Origin: Pseudomonadota bacterium
GTDB lineage: Bacteria > Pseudomonadota > Gammaproteobacteria > Xanthomonadales > Wenzhouxiangellaceae
DNA length: 64,000 bases
Assembly (NCBI GenBank): GCA_013285445.1
Contig: CP053448.1
Span: 930,001-994,000 of the forward strand
Direction of reading: 5' to 3'
The notes below the pieces were generated by a model. The model was not told the DNA's origin. It did no database searches and worked only from the letters and a program-made list of their open reading frames with translations. Of this stretch, positions 33,201-42,984 are shown in pieces; the stretch's first letter is position 1; each line of letters begins with the position of its first letter. The position numbers were made by a program, and so were the translations under genes.

Positions 33201-36200
33201 TCAGGAATCCGCGGCGACGGTTTCGACCTCGCCGGCCAAGATATCGTGCAACGCGCGGCGCGCGGCCTGACGGGAAAAATAACGCCTGACGTTGTTTTGT
33301 CCGTTGGCTGAAAGCCTGTTCCACAGATTTTCGTCACTGTAGGCGCGGCGAATACAGGCGGCAAAAGCCCGGGTATCGTTGGCCACAAGCACATCGGTAC
33401 CGTCTTTCAGAAACATGCCTTCGGCGGCACAGCTGGTCGCCACGACCGGCACGCCCCAGGCCATGGCCTGATTGACCTTGCCCTTGACCCCGGCGCCGTA
33501 TCGCAGCGGCGCCACGGACAGTCGACATGATTTCAAGAACGGGGTCACGTCCTCGACAAAACCGTGAACCACGATACCGGGAGCGTGCAACTGGCGAATT
33601 CTCTCTGGCATGCGGCTGCCGATCAGGTGCAGCCGGATATCCGGGCTGTCTGTGCGCAATGCCGGCATGATTTCGTCAACCAGCCAGTCGGCGGCATCGA
33701 TGTTGGGCGGGTGCTGGAATCCTCCGATAAAAAAGATGTCGCGACGCTCCCGCCAGGGCCGTACCTCTTCGACGACCTCGTGAATATTGGATAGAACGCG
33801 AACATCTGCGTCCGGGACAATTTCGGCCAACAGCTGCTGTTCCACCGGGCTGACGACCAGCGACAGGTCGGATTTCCTCATCAGCGCGACTTCGGCATCG
33901 CGTGTCTTGCGCGCAGCCCGCAGTGCACCCGGGTCGTTGACCAGCCTGGCTTTGCGCTCTTCCCGGAGAAAGTGAAGATCGACCGTGTCGAATACCAGCC
34001 TGGCTCCGGGGCAGAAGCGGCGGATGGTATCGATAAGCGGAGCCAGCACGTAATGTCGGCTGCAAAAGACAGTATCCAGACCGCTCCCGAAGGCGGCAAG
34101 CCATGGGTCGAGATCGCGGACCCAGGGATGGTAGAGCACCTGGATACCGCGCTTCTGCAGGTTGCGCGTGTAGCCTGGAATGCGAGCCATGTTCTCGGCG
34201 GCAAACGTGACCAGAAAGCCCATTTCCCGCAGCATTTCGAGGATGGCCAGCATGCGCACGGAACCGGAATCCTTGTCGGGCTCGGGCGTGGTGGCGTCGA
34301 TCACGAGCACATGACCGCGGCAGTAGCGCTGACGCGCCTGCCGGACATGGTCCAGGGCGTCGGCATCAGCGGGTGGTGTCGGGTGTGCACTCAGCGTATC
34401 GCGCCAGCGCGACAGGAACTTGTCCCGATTGACCGCCTGGAACCGCTTCGTGCCGCTGCTCTCGTCGGTGCCCGAGCTGATGCCTTCGTGGTGCAGAATC
34501 CTGCAGGCCGGCTGGTAGATGACCTTCAGTCCCTGCGCGCGAACCCGAAAGCACAGATCGGTATCCTCGTAGTAGGCGGGCGCGAAGTGCTCATCGAACC
34601 CTTGAAGCTGCCTGAAAAGATCACGACGGATGGCCAGGCAGGCACCGGAGACGTAGTCGGTCTCGCAGGCGAAGTTGTATTCAGGATCGGCAGCATCGCG
34701 GTTGCGACCGTAGTTCCAGCCGGATCCGTCGGAAAAGATGAGGCCGCCGGCCTCCTGCAGGGTGCCGTCGGCATTGACCAGTCGTGCGCCCACCACGCCA
34801 GCTTCGGGGAATAGCGACCAGGACTCCAGCAGCGCGTTCAGCCAGCCCGAGGAGACCAGGGTATCGTTGTTGAGGAACACAAGAACCGGTGCCCTCGCGG
34901 CCTCGGCTCCGGCATTGCAGCTTCGAATGAAGCCCTGATTGTCCGGGTTGCGCAGCACCCGGATGCCGCTGCACTGGTCGAGAAAGGCGGCAGTCTCATC
35001 GCTGGAGCAGTCATCGACCACGATCAGTTCGCAGATGCCCGGCGCGGTATGCTCGACGATCGATTGCAGGCACTCGAACGTGTACTGCACTTTGTTGAAA
35101 ACCGGGATGATGACGCTGGCCTGGGGATTGTCGGCGGTCGGTATGCTGATTGGACTGATTGCGGCCGCGGTGCCGGGTGTGGTGAACGGAACATCGTCCG
35201 GCTCATGGGACGGGGCTTCGCGAACGTGTTGCATGAGGTTGACGGTTTCCCGGAAACCGTACAGCCGCAGGAAATGTGTTGCCTTGCCGAGCAGGCGCGG
35301 CCAGCGCAGCGGGCTATAGGCGCGAGCAGTGCCGGCATTGGTCAGAACACGCCGAAATGCCCGCAGCCAGCGGGTGTAACGCCACGAGTGGCTCTGGTAG
35401 ACCAGCGTCAGTTCCGCGGCCAGACGGTCCCGGTCTGCCGTGACTTGCTCAAAGTCGGTGTGGAGGGACTGAAGCCGGGTCTGGAGCGACTGGATTTCGG
35501 CATTTCGTTCAGCCAGTTGTCTTGCGAAAGCGGCATACTGCTCTTCCAGTCGCGCCACTTCGGCATTGAGTGATTCAATCCGCAGGTCTCGCTGCTCGAT
35601 TTCCTGGCGCAGCTGCTCGTTTAGGTGCTGGTACTGCTCCAGGTCGGTCTGCAGCTTGCCATGCCGATTGCGGAGTTCGTCCAGTTCCGCATCAAGTTTC
35701 CTGGCCCACTCGGTGCGCTCCGCGGCCAGGCGTTCCTGGCTGCGCGCCCATTTTGTTCTCTCGACCAGTTCTGTCTGGATCTCCTCGAGCCGGGTACGGG
35801 CCCGATCGAATTCGGCCTGCAGCGATTGTGCCCAGCGCGTTCTGTCGTCTTTGAGCCGCTCCAGCTTCAATGCCCAGGTGGTGCGCCGGTGCAGATCCTG
35901 CTCGAGCGCTTCCAGTCGATCCTGCAGTCGGTCGATGGTAATGGCCTTGTTCGCGTCGGCCTGCAGCGCGGCGCGAAAATCGGCTAGACCAAACTCGCTG
36001 GAGCGGATATATCTGGGCACGCTGTTGTCGGCCGGCACGATTTCACTGTAGCGCGCACTGGATTCGGCGACGCTGGGCTCGCCAGGGCGGTGCGGCGACA
36101 ATTCGGCAAGCAACATCGGGTTCTTTCCCAGGCGGGCGAGCATTGCCAGCAGCGCCTCGCCGTCCGGTTCGAACAGCAGGCCGTCGACCCCGTGCTCGAT

Positions 36201-37937
36201 GCGCTCGGCAAAGCTGCCGATGCGAGTGGCGATTGGCACGAGGCCCAGGGCACGGCATTCGCTTAGCGTATAGCTCCAGGTTTCGGGCACGGTCGACAAC
36301 AGCAGCGCCGCATCCGGCTGAAGTTGATCAAGAAGCTCCGGCAAACGAGCCTGATCGAAGTCCATAATGATGTCGATCCGGGGCTTGCCGAAAAACGCCA
36401 TGCCACCAGAGCCGGCACCGAGCAGCGTGATCGAGACCTCTTCCGGTAAGCGATCGACCACCTGACACAGAAGATCGGCACCCTTGCCGGCGGCGATCCG
36501 GCCGGGTACCAGCAGCTTTAGCGGAGCGCTGGGGCGGCGCCGGCGGCGCTTGGCGGTGTCCGGGTACGGGCTGGTGAATCCATGGGGAACCACATGGATG
36601 GCCGTCAGATCGTGCCCGTGGAATAGTGACTGCCAGCGTTGCCTGACCGAACGGCTTGGCGCAATCAACTGCACATCATGACGGCGGTATGCGGCACGCC
36701 ACTGCTCGCGCAGCGCCTGCCAGTGCGCTGTAGCTGTGTGGCTGAAGCGAAACCGCCCACCCTCATCGCTGATTGCGCGTCGTAGTTGCAATCGCCCCTG
36801 TCGATCCAGGTAGTCGAGCGGATCACGATTGAAGATCGGCCAGACCGGATAGTGATCGTGCAGAATCTGGCCGGTTGGCAAGCCGGTCCTGAGCGAGTCA
36901 ACGGAATGGCCGATTAGCGAAGAGACCAGCACTCGGCCGACCGAGTACCTTCGGATCAGCCAGTCCAGCATCTGTCGGTATTCCGGGTTGCTCCCGGCCG
37001 TGTCGGCGATCGACTCGCATAGATGGAAACATCGAATCAAGCCACGGTCTACACCGGCCGCATACAGCTTGTAGCCCTCTCCGAACCGATGTTCATCCCG
37101 GCTGCCAACCGAGGCCAGTACGAGGTGGTGGCAGTGCGTGTCGTGGCGGATCTGATCGGCAATCCAGCGCTTGATGCCTCCGCCCCAGGAGTGCGTGATA
37201 TGCAGGCTGACCGGTTTGCTGTCCTGCGAAATGGACGGCAGCCGGTCTATGCCTTCCTCGATCAGCCGGCGAACCCGGCTGACCGTATGACCGACCGCCA
37301 GGTTTTCCGGCGGGTCAGCGCTCAGCGATTGGTCGGGGTCGAGGATGAAGAAGTCATCGGCCAGAAAACAGTCCTTTTCGCGCAGGCTGTTGCCAGCCGC
37401 AGCGCTGCTGGCGCGCACGTAGGCGATATCGAGCGGGGGCTCGGACAGCCGTGTCAGCGATCGGTCGGCAGCGGCCGCTACGAGGCTGTCGATGTCGATC
37501 TGTTTCAGGCTGCCCGCATACCATGCAACCGGATTGATACGTGGGTCGTGATTGCCGGGGAATACCGTGACCGGGGGGCACTGCGAATCGCCGGCCAGCA
37601 ACGCAAGACGCTGCCCGAAGCGATTCGGAAGCGCCAGTTTGCTGCGGATGATCAGCAGCCCGTGAGCAGTTCCGGAAGCGCCGATGCGAGCGACCAGCGC
37701 ACTCAGGTCGGCCAGTGATGGCTGGCGCAGGCGGTGCCGATCAATCCCGCTCAGCTCGCGGGCATCGATCAGGCGCGATTTTGGCAATTGCGCCTGGAGC
37801 CCCGCTTGCCAGTTTCGATCCAGTGAGCCCGAACGATCAGGCAGGCAGCAGACGGCGGGCGCAAAGCTCTCGTTAACATCGGGTGCGCATGGTGACGCCG
37901 GTACGTCAGTGTCACGTGTCATGACGCTACCGGCCAT
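33201..37937 (-). CDS. Giant glycosyltransferase: GT-B + coiled coil + GT2 + GT-B
   Basis: 1578 residues. Residues 1-240 have no clear family. About 245-600 is a GT4-like GT-B (L-H-I-T-H-S-W-G-G-G-I-K-R-W, then P-G-R-I-A-A-G-K-G and the E-x7-E region, S-E-C-R-A-L-G-L). About 670-850 is a coiled coil with R-T-x-W-A repeated at 685, 699, 727 and 741, a 14-residue spacing. About 938-1180 is a GT2 domain (V-I-I-P-V-F-N, D-D-C-S, F-L-N-N-D-T, E-D-T-D-L-C-F-R). The last 350 residues are another GT-B. It likely adds several sugars to a surface polysaccharide or O-antigen from the cytosolic face. No TM helix. ATG 37937 or 37922. Confidence 0.88.
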   Translation of the reverse strand: MAGSVMTRDTDVPASPCAPDVNESFAPAVCCLPDRSGSLDRNWQAGLQAQLPKSRLIDARELSGIDRHRLRQPSLADLSALVARIGASGTAHGLLIIRSKLALPNRFGQRLALLAGDSQCPPVTVFPGNHDPRINPVAWYAGSLKQIDIDSLVAAAADRSLTRLSEPPLDIAYVRASSAAAGNSLREKDCFLADDFFILDPDQSLSADPPENLAVGHTVSRVRRLIEEGIDRLPSISQDSKPVSLHITHSWGGGIKRWIADQIRHDTHCHHLVLASVGSRDEHRFGEGYKLYAAGVDRGLIRCFHLCESIADTAGSNPEYRQMLDWLIRRYSVGRVLVSSLIGHSVDSLRTGLPTGQILHDHYPVWPIFNRDPLDYLDRQGRLQLRRAISDEGGRFRFSHTATAHWQALREQWRAAYRRHDVQLIAPSRSVRQRWQSLFHGHDLTAIHVVPHGFTSPYPDTAKRRRRRPSAPLKLLVPGRIAAGKGADLLCQVVDRLPEEVSITLLGAGSGGMAFFGKPRIDIIMDFDQARLPELLDQLQPDAALLLSTVPETWSYTLSECRALGLVPIATRIGSFAERIEHGVDGLLFEPDGEALLAMLARLGKNPMLLAELSPHRPGEPSVAESSARYSEIVPADNSVPRYIRSSEFGLADFRAALQADANKAITIDRLQDRLEALEQDLHRRTTWALKLERLKDDRTRWAQSLQAEFDRARTRLEEIQTELVERTKWARSQERLAAERTEWARKLDAELDELRNRHGKLQTDLEQYQHLNEQLRQEIEQRDLRIESLNAEVARLEEQYAAFARQLAERNAEIQSLQTRLQSLHTDFEQVTADRDRLAAELTLVYQSHSWRYTRWLRAFRRVLTNAGTARAYSPLRWPRLLGKATHFLRLYGFRETVNLMQHVREAPSHEPDDVPFTTPGTAAAISPISIPTADNPQASVIIPVFNKVQYTFECLQSIVEHTAPGICELIVVDDCSSDETAAFLDQCSGIRVLRNPDNQGFIRSCNAGAEAARAPVLVFLNNDTLVSSGWLNALLESWSLFPEAGVVGARLVNADGTLQEAGGLIFSDGSGWNYGRNRDAADPEYNFACETDYVSGACLAIRRDLFRQLQGFDEHFAPAYYEDTDLCFRVRAQGLKVIYQPACRILHHEGISSGTDESSGTKRFQAVNRDKFLSRWRDTLSAHPTPPADADALDHVRQARQRYCRGHVLVIDATTPEPDKDSGSVRMLAILEMLREMGFLVTFAAENMARIPGYTRNLQKRGIQVLYHPWVRDLDPWLAAFGSGLDTVFCSRHYVLAPLIDTIRRFCPGARLVFDTVDLHFLREERKARLVNDPGALRAARKTRDAEVALMRKSDLSLVVSPVEQQLLAEIVPDADVRVLSNIHEVVEEVRPWRERRDIFFIGGFQHPPNIDAADWLVDEIMPALRTDSPDIRLHLIGSRMPERIRQLHAPGIVVHGFVEDVTPFLKSCRLSVAPLRYGAGVKGKVNQAMAWGVPVVATSCAAEGMFLKDGTDVLVANDTRAFAACIRRAYSDENLWNRLSANGQNNVRRYFSRQAARRALHDILAGEVETVAADS

Positions 37938-38264
37938 CCGCCTGCTGCTCGTCCTCGCCGCTGTGTGCCGGCATACCGTCGCCGTGCAGCGTCACTCAGT
38001 GGCGCCCTGGCCACAGCAGGACGGGGCCGCGCAGGTCCGGCATTCGGTAACTTGCTGTCCACGATGTATCCGGTCTGTGTTAGCGTTTTGAATTGTGAGA
38101 TCATCAAGCGGCACCCTGCCGCCTGGCCGGCCTGTTCGACCGGCTGACCGGGTATTATCTCAGATCTATGGCTGATATAGAAAAGCCCTTGGCCAACTGG
38201 GCGGGCCGGGACTGCGCGGGCTCTTCGGCGCCCACAGATCGGGCGGTGCGGGACTGAGGCGGCG
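37938..38264. other. Divergent intergenic region between the giant GT and PBP1B genes
   Basis: 327 bases that must hold the two divergent promoters. I see no well-supported -35/-10 pair and no gene. The strand towards PBP1B contains an AT-richer stretch around GTTTTGAATTGTGAGATC (38083 on). Confidence 0.4.
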
Positions 38265-40511
38265 ATGTCTGGACTGCGCAATGGTCTGAGTGCCTTGCGG
38301 CGGGTTGTGGTTGGAGCTCTGGCCCTGCTCGCGGGCGTGATCTGCGGTTTCGTCGGTGGCTGGTCGCTGTATTTGGCACATGCGGCGGTCGAGCGCTTCG
38401 AGGCCCGTTCGCCAGCGCAGGCCGGGCAGGTGTTTGCGCGCCCGCTGGAGCTGTATGAAGGGCGTCCGATTGCCATAAACGACCTGATGATCGAGCTCGA
38501 GGCGGCCGGCCTGCGCACCGGCACACCCGATGTCCCGGGGCGATTTCAAAGGCGTGATGCAAGCTTCGAGATCCACTTGCCTGGATTTGATTTCCCTGAT
38601 CAGCATCAGCCGCAATCACGCGTCAGGCTGACGCTGTCCGGTGACCGGGTCGCCCACATGGACAGTTCTGCCGGAAGCCTGGTTCGGCTTCCGCCGGCTG
38701 AGCTTGATCGATTGCTGCCCCTGGACAATCGGGATCGTCTGCCGCTGCCGCTGAGTGAGTTTCCGCCACTGCTGGTGACCGGTGCCCAGGCCGTCGAGGA
38801 CCGCCGCTTCAAGCACCATCATGGTCTGGATACACGCGCCATCGCGCGCGCGGCATGGGTCAACCTGCGCAGCGGTCAGGTCGTGCAGGGCGGCAGTACG
38901 ATCACCCAGCAGCTGGCTCGCAATCTGTTTCTTGACCACCGCCGCTCATGGTGGCGCAAGTTCAACGAGGCCGTCATCGCCTTGAGCCTCGAGCTGCGCT
39001 ACGACAAGGCGGCGATCCTCGAGGCCTGGCTCAACGAGGTCTATCTGGGCCAGGACGGCAAGCGGGCGATCCACGGCTTCGGTCGGGCTGCGAAGCACTA
39101 CTTTGATCGCCCCGTCGAGGCGCTGGACGTTGCGCAGATTGCGTTGCTGGTCGGCATGGTGCGGGGTGCGTCCTGGTACCATCCCCTGCGCAACCCGGAG
39201 CGGGCGCGCCAACGCCGGGACCAGGTGCTGGACCAGTTCTTGCAAACCGGGTTGATTGATCAGGGCACCCACACCCGGGCGCGAGCCAGTGGCCTCAATC
39301 TGGCACCATCGCGCGGCGGCCAGCGCAAGGCGACGGCATGGCTTGACCTGGTTCGGCGCCAGCTGCTGCGCGACTATCGCGAGCAGGATCTGCGCAGCGC
39401 CGGTTTGCGCATCTTCACCACGCTTGCACCGTCTTTGCAGGCGCGAGCCGAGGCGGCGCTGGAGGAGGGGCTGGCTGCGATCGAACGCGTTCCGGCGACA
39501 CTGCAGGGCGCGGTTGTCGTGGTCGAGCCGGCCAGTGGCGATGTGCTGGCGCTGGTTGGCGACCGGGTTCCGGGCCGTTCGGCGTTCAATCGCGCGATCG
39601 ATGCCCGCCGCTCCGTTGGGTCCGTGATCAAGCCCCTGATTTACCTTCTGGCCCTGTCCCAGCCGGATCGGTTCACGCTGGTGACGCCGCTGCAAGACCG
39701 TGCGCTGGGGGTGCCGCTTGCAGACGGCAGCCGCTGGCAACCGGTCAATCACGACGGCCTCAGCCACGGCACGGTGCCGCTGATGGAGGCGCTGGCCCAG
39801 TCCTACAACCAGGCCACGGTCCGGCTTGGTCTGGACATCGGTATCGGGCCGCTGTATGCGCTCATGCAGCAGTCGGGTGTAGCGATTGATCACGCCCCGC
39901 ATCCTGCTGCGCTGCTTGGTGCAGTCAGTCTGTCGCCACTGCAGGTTGCCCAGCTTTATCAGCCGCTGGCTGCCGACGGTTTCACCACCCCGCTCAACGC
40001 GGTCGCCCGGGTGGTCGATCAAGCAGATCGAACCATTGCCCGCTATCGACCGCGGCTGAAGCCGGTGCAAGACCGATCTGCCCTGGCCCTCGTCGATTAT
40101 GCGCTGCGCTACACGGTCACCGACGGCACGGCGCGGCGCATGCCGGCGTTGCTGGCTTATGATCCGGGTGTGCGCGGCAAGACCGGCACCACGAACGACC
40201 GCCGGGATGCCTGGTTCGTCGGCTATACTCCGGATGCGCTGGGTGTCGTCTGGGTCGGGCGTGACGACCACGCGCCGGCGGGTGTCAGCGGCGCGGCGGC
40301 AGCGTTGCCGATCTGGGCACGGCTGTTTGATGGCTGGCCGATGGTGCCGGTGCGACGCGGCTGGCCGGATGATGTGGAATGGTACTGGGTCGACTGGCCG
40401 CGTCCGGAACTGTCGCGTGAAGGTTGCCCGGGCGCCTTGGCGCTGCCGTTCATTGCCGGCAGCCAGCCGACCGTGTCGTCCGACTGTCGCTCAACGCGGC
40501 GCCCGCGCTGA
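38265..40511 (+). CDS. mrcB: Penicillin-binding protein 1B-type peptidoglycan synthase
   Basis: 748 residues with GAGGCGG before ATG. N-terminal TM anchor (VVVGALALLAGVICGFVGG), UB2H-like region, glycosyltransferase 51 domain with catalytic E178 (AVEDRRF then H-H-G), then transpeptidase with S453-V-I-K456 (SxxK), S-Y-N and K639-T-G-T-T. It polymerises and crosslinks peptidoglycan in the periplasm. It is the first of a run of plus-strand genes; the divergent giant GT lies upstream. Confidence 0.95.
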   Translation: MSGLRNGLSALRRVVVGALALLAGVICGFVGGWSLYLAHAAVERFEARSPAQAGQVFARPLELYEGRPIAINDLMIELEAAGLRTGTPDVPGRFQRRDASFEIHLPGFDFPDQHQPQSRVRLTLSGDRVAHMDSSAGSLVRLPPAELDRLLPLDNRDRLPLPLSEFPPLLVTGAQAVEDRRFKHHHGLDTRAIARAAWVNLRSGQVVQGGSTITQQLARNLFLDHRRSWWRKFNEAVIALSLELRYDKAAILEAWLNEVYLGQDGKRAIHGFGRAAKHYFDRPVEALDVAQIALLVGMVRGASWYHPLRNPERARQRRDQVLDQFLQTGLIDQGTHTRARASGLNLAPSRGGQRKATAWLDLVRRQLLRDYREQDLRSAGLRIFTTLAPSLQARAEAALEEGLAAIERVPATLQGAVVVVEPASGDVLALVGDRVPGRSAFNRAIDARRSVGSVIKPLIYLLALSQPDRFTLVTPLQDRALGVPLADGSRWQPVNHDGLSHGTVPLMEALAQSYNQATVRLGLDIGIGPLYALMQQSGVAIDHAPHPAALLGAVSLSPLQVAQLYQPLAADGFTTPLNAVARVVDQADRTIARYRPRLKPVQDRSALALVDYALRYTVTDGTARRMPALLAYDPGVRGKTGTTNDRRDAWFVGYTPDALGVVWVGRDDHAPAGVSGAAAALPIWARLFDGWPMVPVRRGWPDDVEWYWVDWPRPELSREGCPGALALPFIAGSQPTVSSDCRSTRRPR

Positions 40512-40549
40512 ACCACTCGGTCCAGCGACGATTGCCGGAAGAGGAGTCA

Positions 40550-41065
40550 ATGATGAGCAGGATCTCGATCGCTGTCCGGATCGCCGCTGCCGCCGTCTTG
40601 CTGGCTGCTGCGGCAGCCTGTGGCTGGCGACCGGTCACGCCCGACGTCGAATCAGAAGTGCTCGCTGCCCGTGCGCCGCCTGGTGGCGAGGAAGCTCGGG
40701 GGCTGCAAGTCTACCCATTGCGCAATCCGGCAGTGACCGAGCTGCGCGAGGCGGCGCGGGCGGCCGAGCAGCAGGATGATCATCAGCGCGCCAATGAGCT
40801 GCTCGAGCGAGCGTTACGCATTGCCCCGCGCGATCCGGAGCTGTTGCAGCACCTGGCCGAGATCAGCCTGGCCCGCGGCCAATTCGATCAGGCCGAGTAT
40901 TACGCGACCCGTTCCTACGAGCTGGGGCCGCGTGTCGGCGTCCTGTGCCGGCGCAACTGGCAGACGCTGGCGCTCGCGCGTGAGCGGCAGGGGCGGTCCC
41001 GGGCCGCCGAGCAGGCCAGTGCAAGCGGGCGGGGGTGCGATGTGCTGCCGCCGGAGCGCTTTTGA
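40550..41065 (+). CDS. TPR-type lipoprotein
   Basis: 171 residues with GAGGAG upstream of ATGATG. Signal peptide with lipobox ending A-A-A-A-A-C-G, so the Cys is lipidated and the protein tethered to a membrane. The rest has TPR-like helices: E-Q-Q-D-D-H-Q-R-A-N-E-L-L-E-R-A-L-R-I-A-P-R-D-P and G-Q-F-D-Q-A-E-Y-Y-A-T-R-S-Y-E-L-G-P. It begins 38 bp after mrcB, so it may be an accessory protein of PBP1B, comparable in role to lipoprotein activators, but that is inference. The end overlaps nothing; the next gene starts 8 bp later. Confidence 0.78.
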   Translation: MMSRISIAVRIAAAAVLLAAAAACGWRPVTPDVESEVLAARAPPGGEEARGLQVYPLRNPAVTELREAARAAEQQDDHQRANELLERALRIAPRDPELLQHLAEISLARGQFDQAEYYATRSYELGPRVGVLCRRNWQTLALARERQGRSRAAEQASASGRGCDVLPPERF

Positions 41066-41073
41066 GCGCGGCA

Positions 41074-42984
41074 ATGCGCGACGAGCTGACGAGTGTCTTC
41101 GGGAGCGACGGGCCGCTGGCGGCGACGCTGCCACATTTTCGTCCACGTGGCGGACAGCTGGCGCTGGCCCGGGCAATCGATCAATGCCTGGACGACGGCA
41201 GCGACCTGGTCGCCGAAGCCGCAACCGGCACCGGCAAGACCCTGGCCTATCTGGTACCGGTGTTGCTGCGTGGCGTGCGAACCATTGTATCGACCGGGAC
41301 GCTCAACCTGCAGGATCAGCTGTACCGGCGTGACCTGCCCCTAACGCTTCGTGCGCTGGGCCTCGAGCGCAGGATTGCCCTGCTCAAGGGTCGTTCCAAT
41401 TACCTGTGCCCGCAGCGGCTTGAGCGGCACCTCAACGCGTCGGATCAGGTCGATCAGGACCTGGTCGAACCGCTGCGTCAGGTCGCTCGCTGGGCGCGTC
41501 AAACCACCAGCGGTGAGATTGGCGAACTCGGCGACATCCCTGCGGGTTCTTCAGTCTGGCCGCTGGTGACCTCGACCCAGGACAACTGCCTTGGCGGTGA
41601 GTGTCCGCACCTGGCCGACTGCCCCTTGGTCAAGGCACGGCGACGCGCGCAGGACGCCGACCTGGTGGTAGTCAATCACCATCTGCTGTTTGCCGACCTG
41701 GCTCTGAAGCGCAGCGGGTTCGGCGAGGTGTTGCCGGGGGCTGATGCGGTGATTGTCGACGAGGCTCACCAGGTGCCCGACACCGCGCTGCGCTTTTTCT
41801 CGCGCGGGGTCAGCGCCTGGCAGCTGCGCGAACTACTGCGCGACACGCTTGCCGCCTGCGGTCAGGTCGCCGGTGCGCTGCACTCGCTGCGTGCGCCGGT
41901 TGCATCCGCCCGCGGCGCCCTGGAACAGTCCATGAGCGCGTGCAGTACGCTGCCGGCCCGCGGCGAGTTCGGTCTGTTGGGGGCGTGCCTCGGTGAATTC
42001 CGGCATCTGATGCAGGCGTTCGGGGCGCTGCATGCGGCCCTGGATCCGATCGCCGAGCAAAGCCGCGACCTGGCCAGCTGCGCGCAGCGCGCGGAGATCC
42101 TGCATGGCGAGCTGGCGGCCTTCCTGGCCGGTCAGGAAGGCCACGTGCGCTGGTTCAGCGCCCGCCGAGGACGATTCCAGCTCAATCTGACCCCGCTTGA
42201 CGTGGCGGGCCCGCTGGCCCAGCTGCGCGGGCGGACCGATGCGCCGTGGATCATGACCTCGGCAACCCTGGCCGTGGGTCAGCGCTTTGAGCATTTCACG
42301 CGACGCCTGGGCCTGGGGTCGGCGCGTGAGCTGGTCGTGGACAGTCCCTTCGATTATGCAACCCAGACCCGGCTCTGGATTCCCTCGGGACTGCCCGACC
42401 CTCGTCAGGTCGAGCATACCGAGGCCCTGATGGAGCGAATCCTGCCCGTATTGCGCGCCAGTGAGGGTCGGGCCTTTCTGCTGTTCACCGCGCACCGCGC
42501 CCTGCGACAAGCCGCGACCTGGCTGCGTGCTCATGGCAGTTTTCACCTGCTGGTCCAGGAGGAGGCGCCGCGTCATGTGCTGCTGGAGCGTTTCTGCCAT
42601 ACACCCAACAGCCTGTTGCTGGGCGCAGCCAGTTTCTGGGAGGGTGTCGATGTTCCCGGACGCGCGCTGAGCGTGGTCGTGATCGACAAGCTGCCGTTTG
42701 CCGCGCCCGATGATCCAGTCCTCGAAGCGATGCTCGCGGCGGTGCGGGAGTCGGGGGAGAATCCCTTTACGACCGTACAGCTGCCGCAGGCGGTCCTGGC
42801 GCTCAAGCAGGGCGCGGGCCGACTGATCCGCCAGGCCGAGGATTTTGGCGTGCTCATCCTGGGCGATCCTCGCCTGGTTACGCGAGGCTATGGGCGACTG
42901 TTCCTGGCCAGTCTGCCCGCGCTGACTCCGGTCGATAGCGCCCAGGCGGCAGCCGATTTTCTGCGCGAGCGACTGGCCGCATGA
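41074..42984 (+). CDS. yoaA: DinG/YoaA-family ATP-dependent DNA helicase with Fe-S cluster
   Basis: 636 residues. XPD-like helicase: Walker A A-T-G-T-G-K-T (50-56), four Cys for a 4Fe-4S cluster (Y-L-C-P, D-N-C-L-G-G-E-C, D-C-P-L), the D-E-A-H box, and the second RecA lobe ending G-A-G-R-L-I-R. YoaA-type enzymes unwind DNA in repair and work with the polymerase clamp loader subunit. The start is ATG 41074; the stop overlaps the tsaB start by 4 bases (ATGA), so the two are co-translated. Confidence 0.93.
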   Translation: MRDELTSVFGSDGPLAATLPHFRPRGGQLALARAIDQCLDDGSDLVAEAATGTGKTLAYLVPVLLRGVRTIVSTGTLNLQDQLYRRDLPLTLRALGLERRIALLKGRSNYLCPQRLERHLNASDQVDQDLVEPLRQVARWARQTTSGEIGELGDIPAGSSVWPLVTSTQDNCLGGECPHLADCPLVKARRRAQDADLVVVNHHLLFADLALKRSGFGEVLPGADAVIVDEAHQVPDTALRFFSRGVSAWQLRELLRDTLAACGQVAGALHSLRAPVASARGALEQSMSACSTLPARGEFGLLGACLGEFRHLMQAFGALHAALDPIAEQSRDLASCAQRAEILHGELAAFLAGQEGHVRWFSARRGRFQLNLTPLDVAGPLAQLRGRTDAPWIMTSATLAVGQRFEHFTRRLGLGSARELVVDSPFDYATQTRLWIPSGLPDPRQVEHTEALMERILPVLRASEGRAFLLFTAHRALRQAATWLRAHGSFHLLVQEEAPRHVLLERFCHTPNSLLLGAASFWEGVDVPGRALSVVVIDKLPFAAPDDPVLEAMLAAVRESGENPFTTVQLPQAVLALKQGAGRLIRQAEDFGVLILGDPRLVTRGYGRLFLASLPALTPVDSAQAAADFLRERLAA

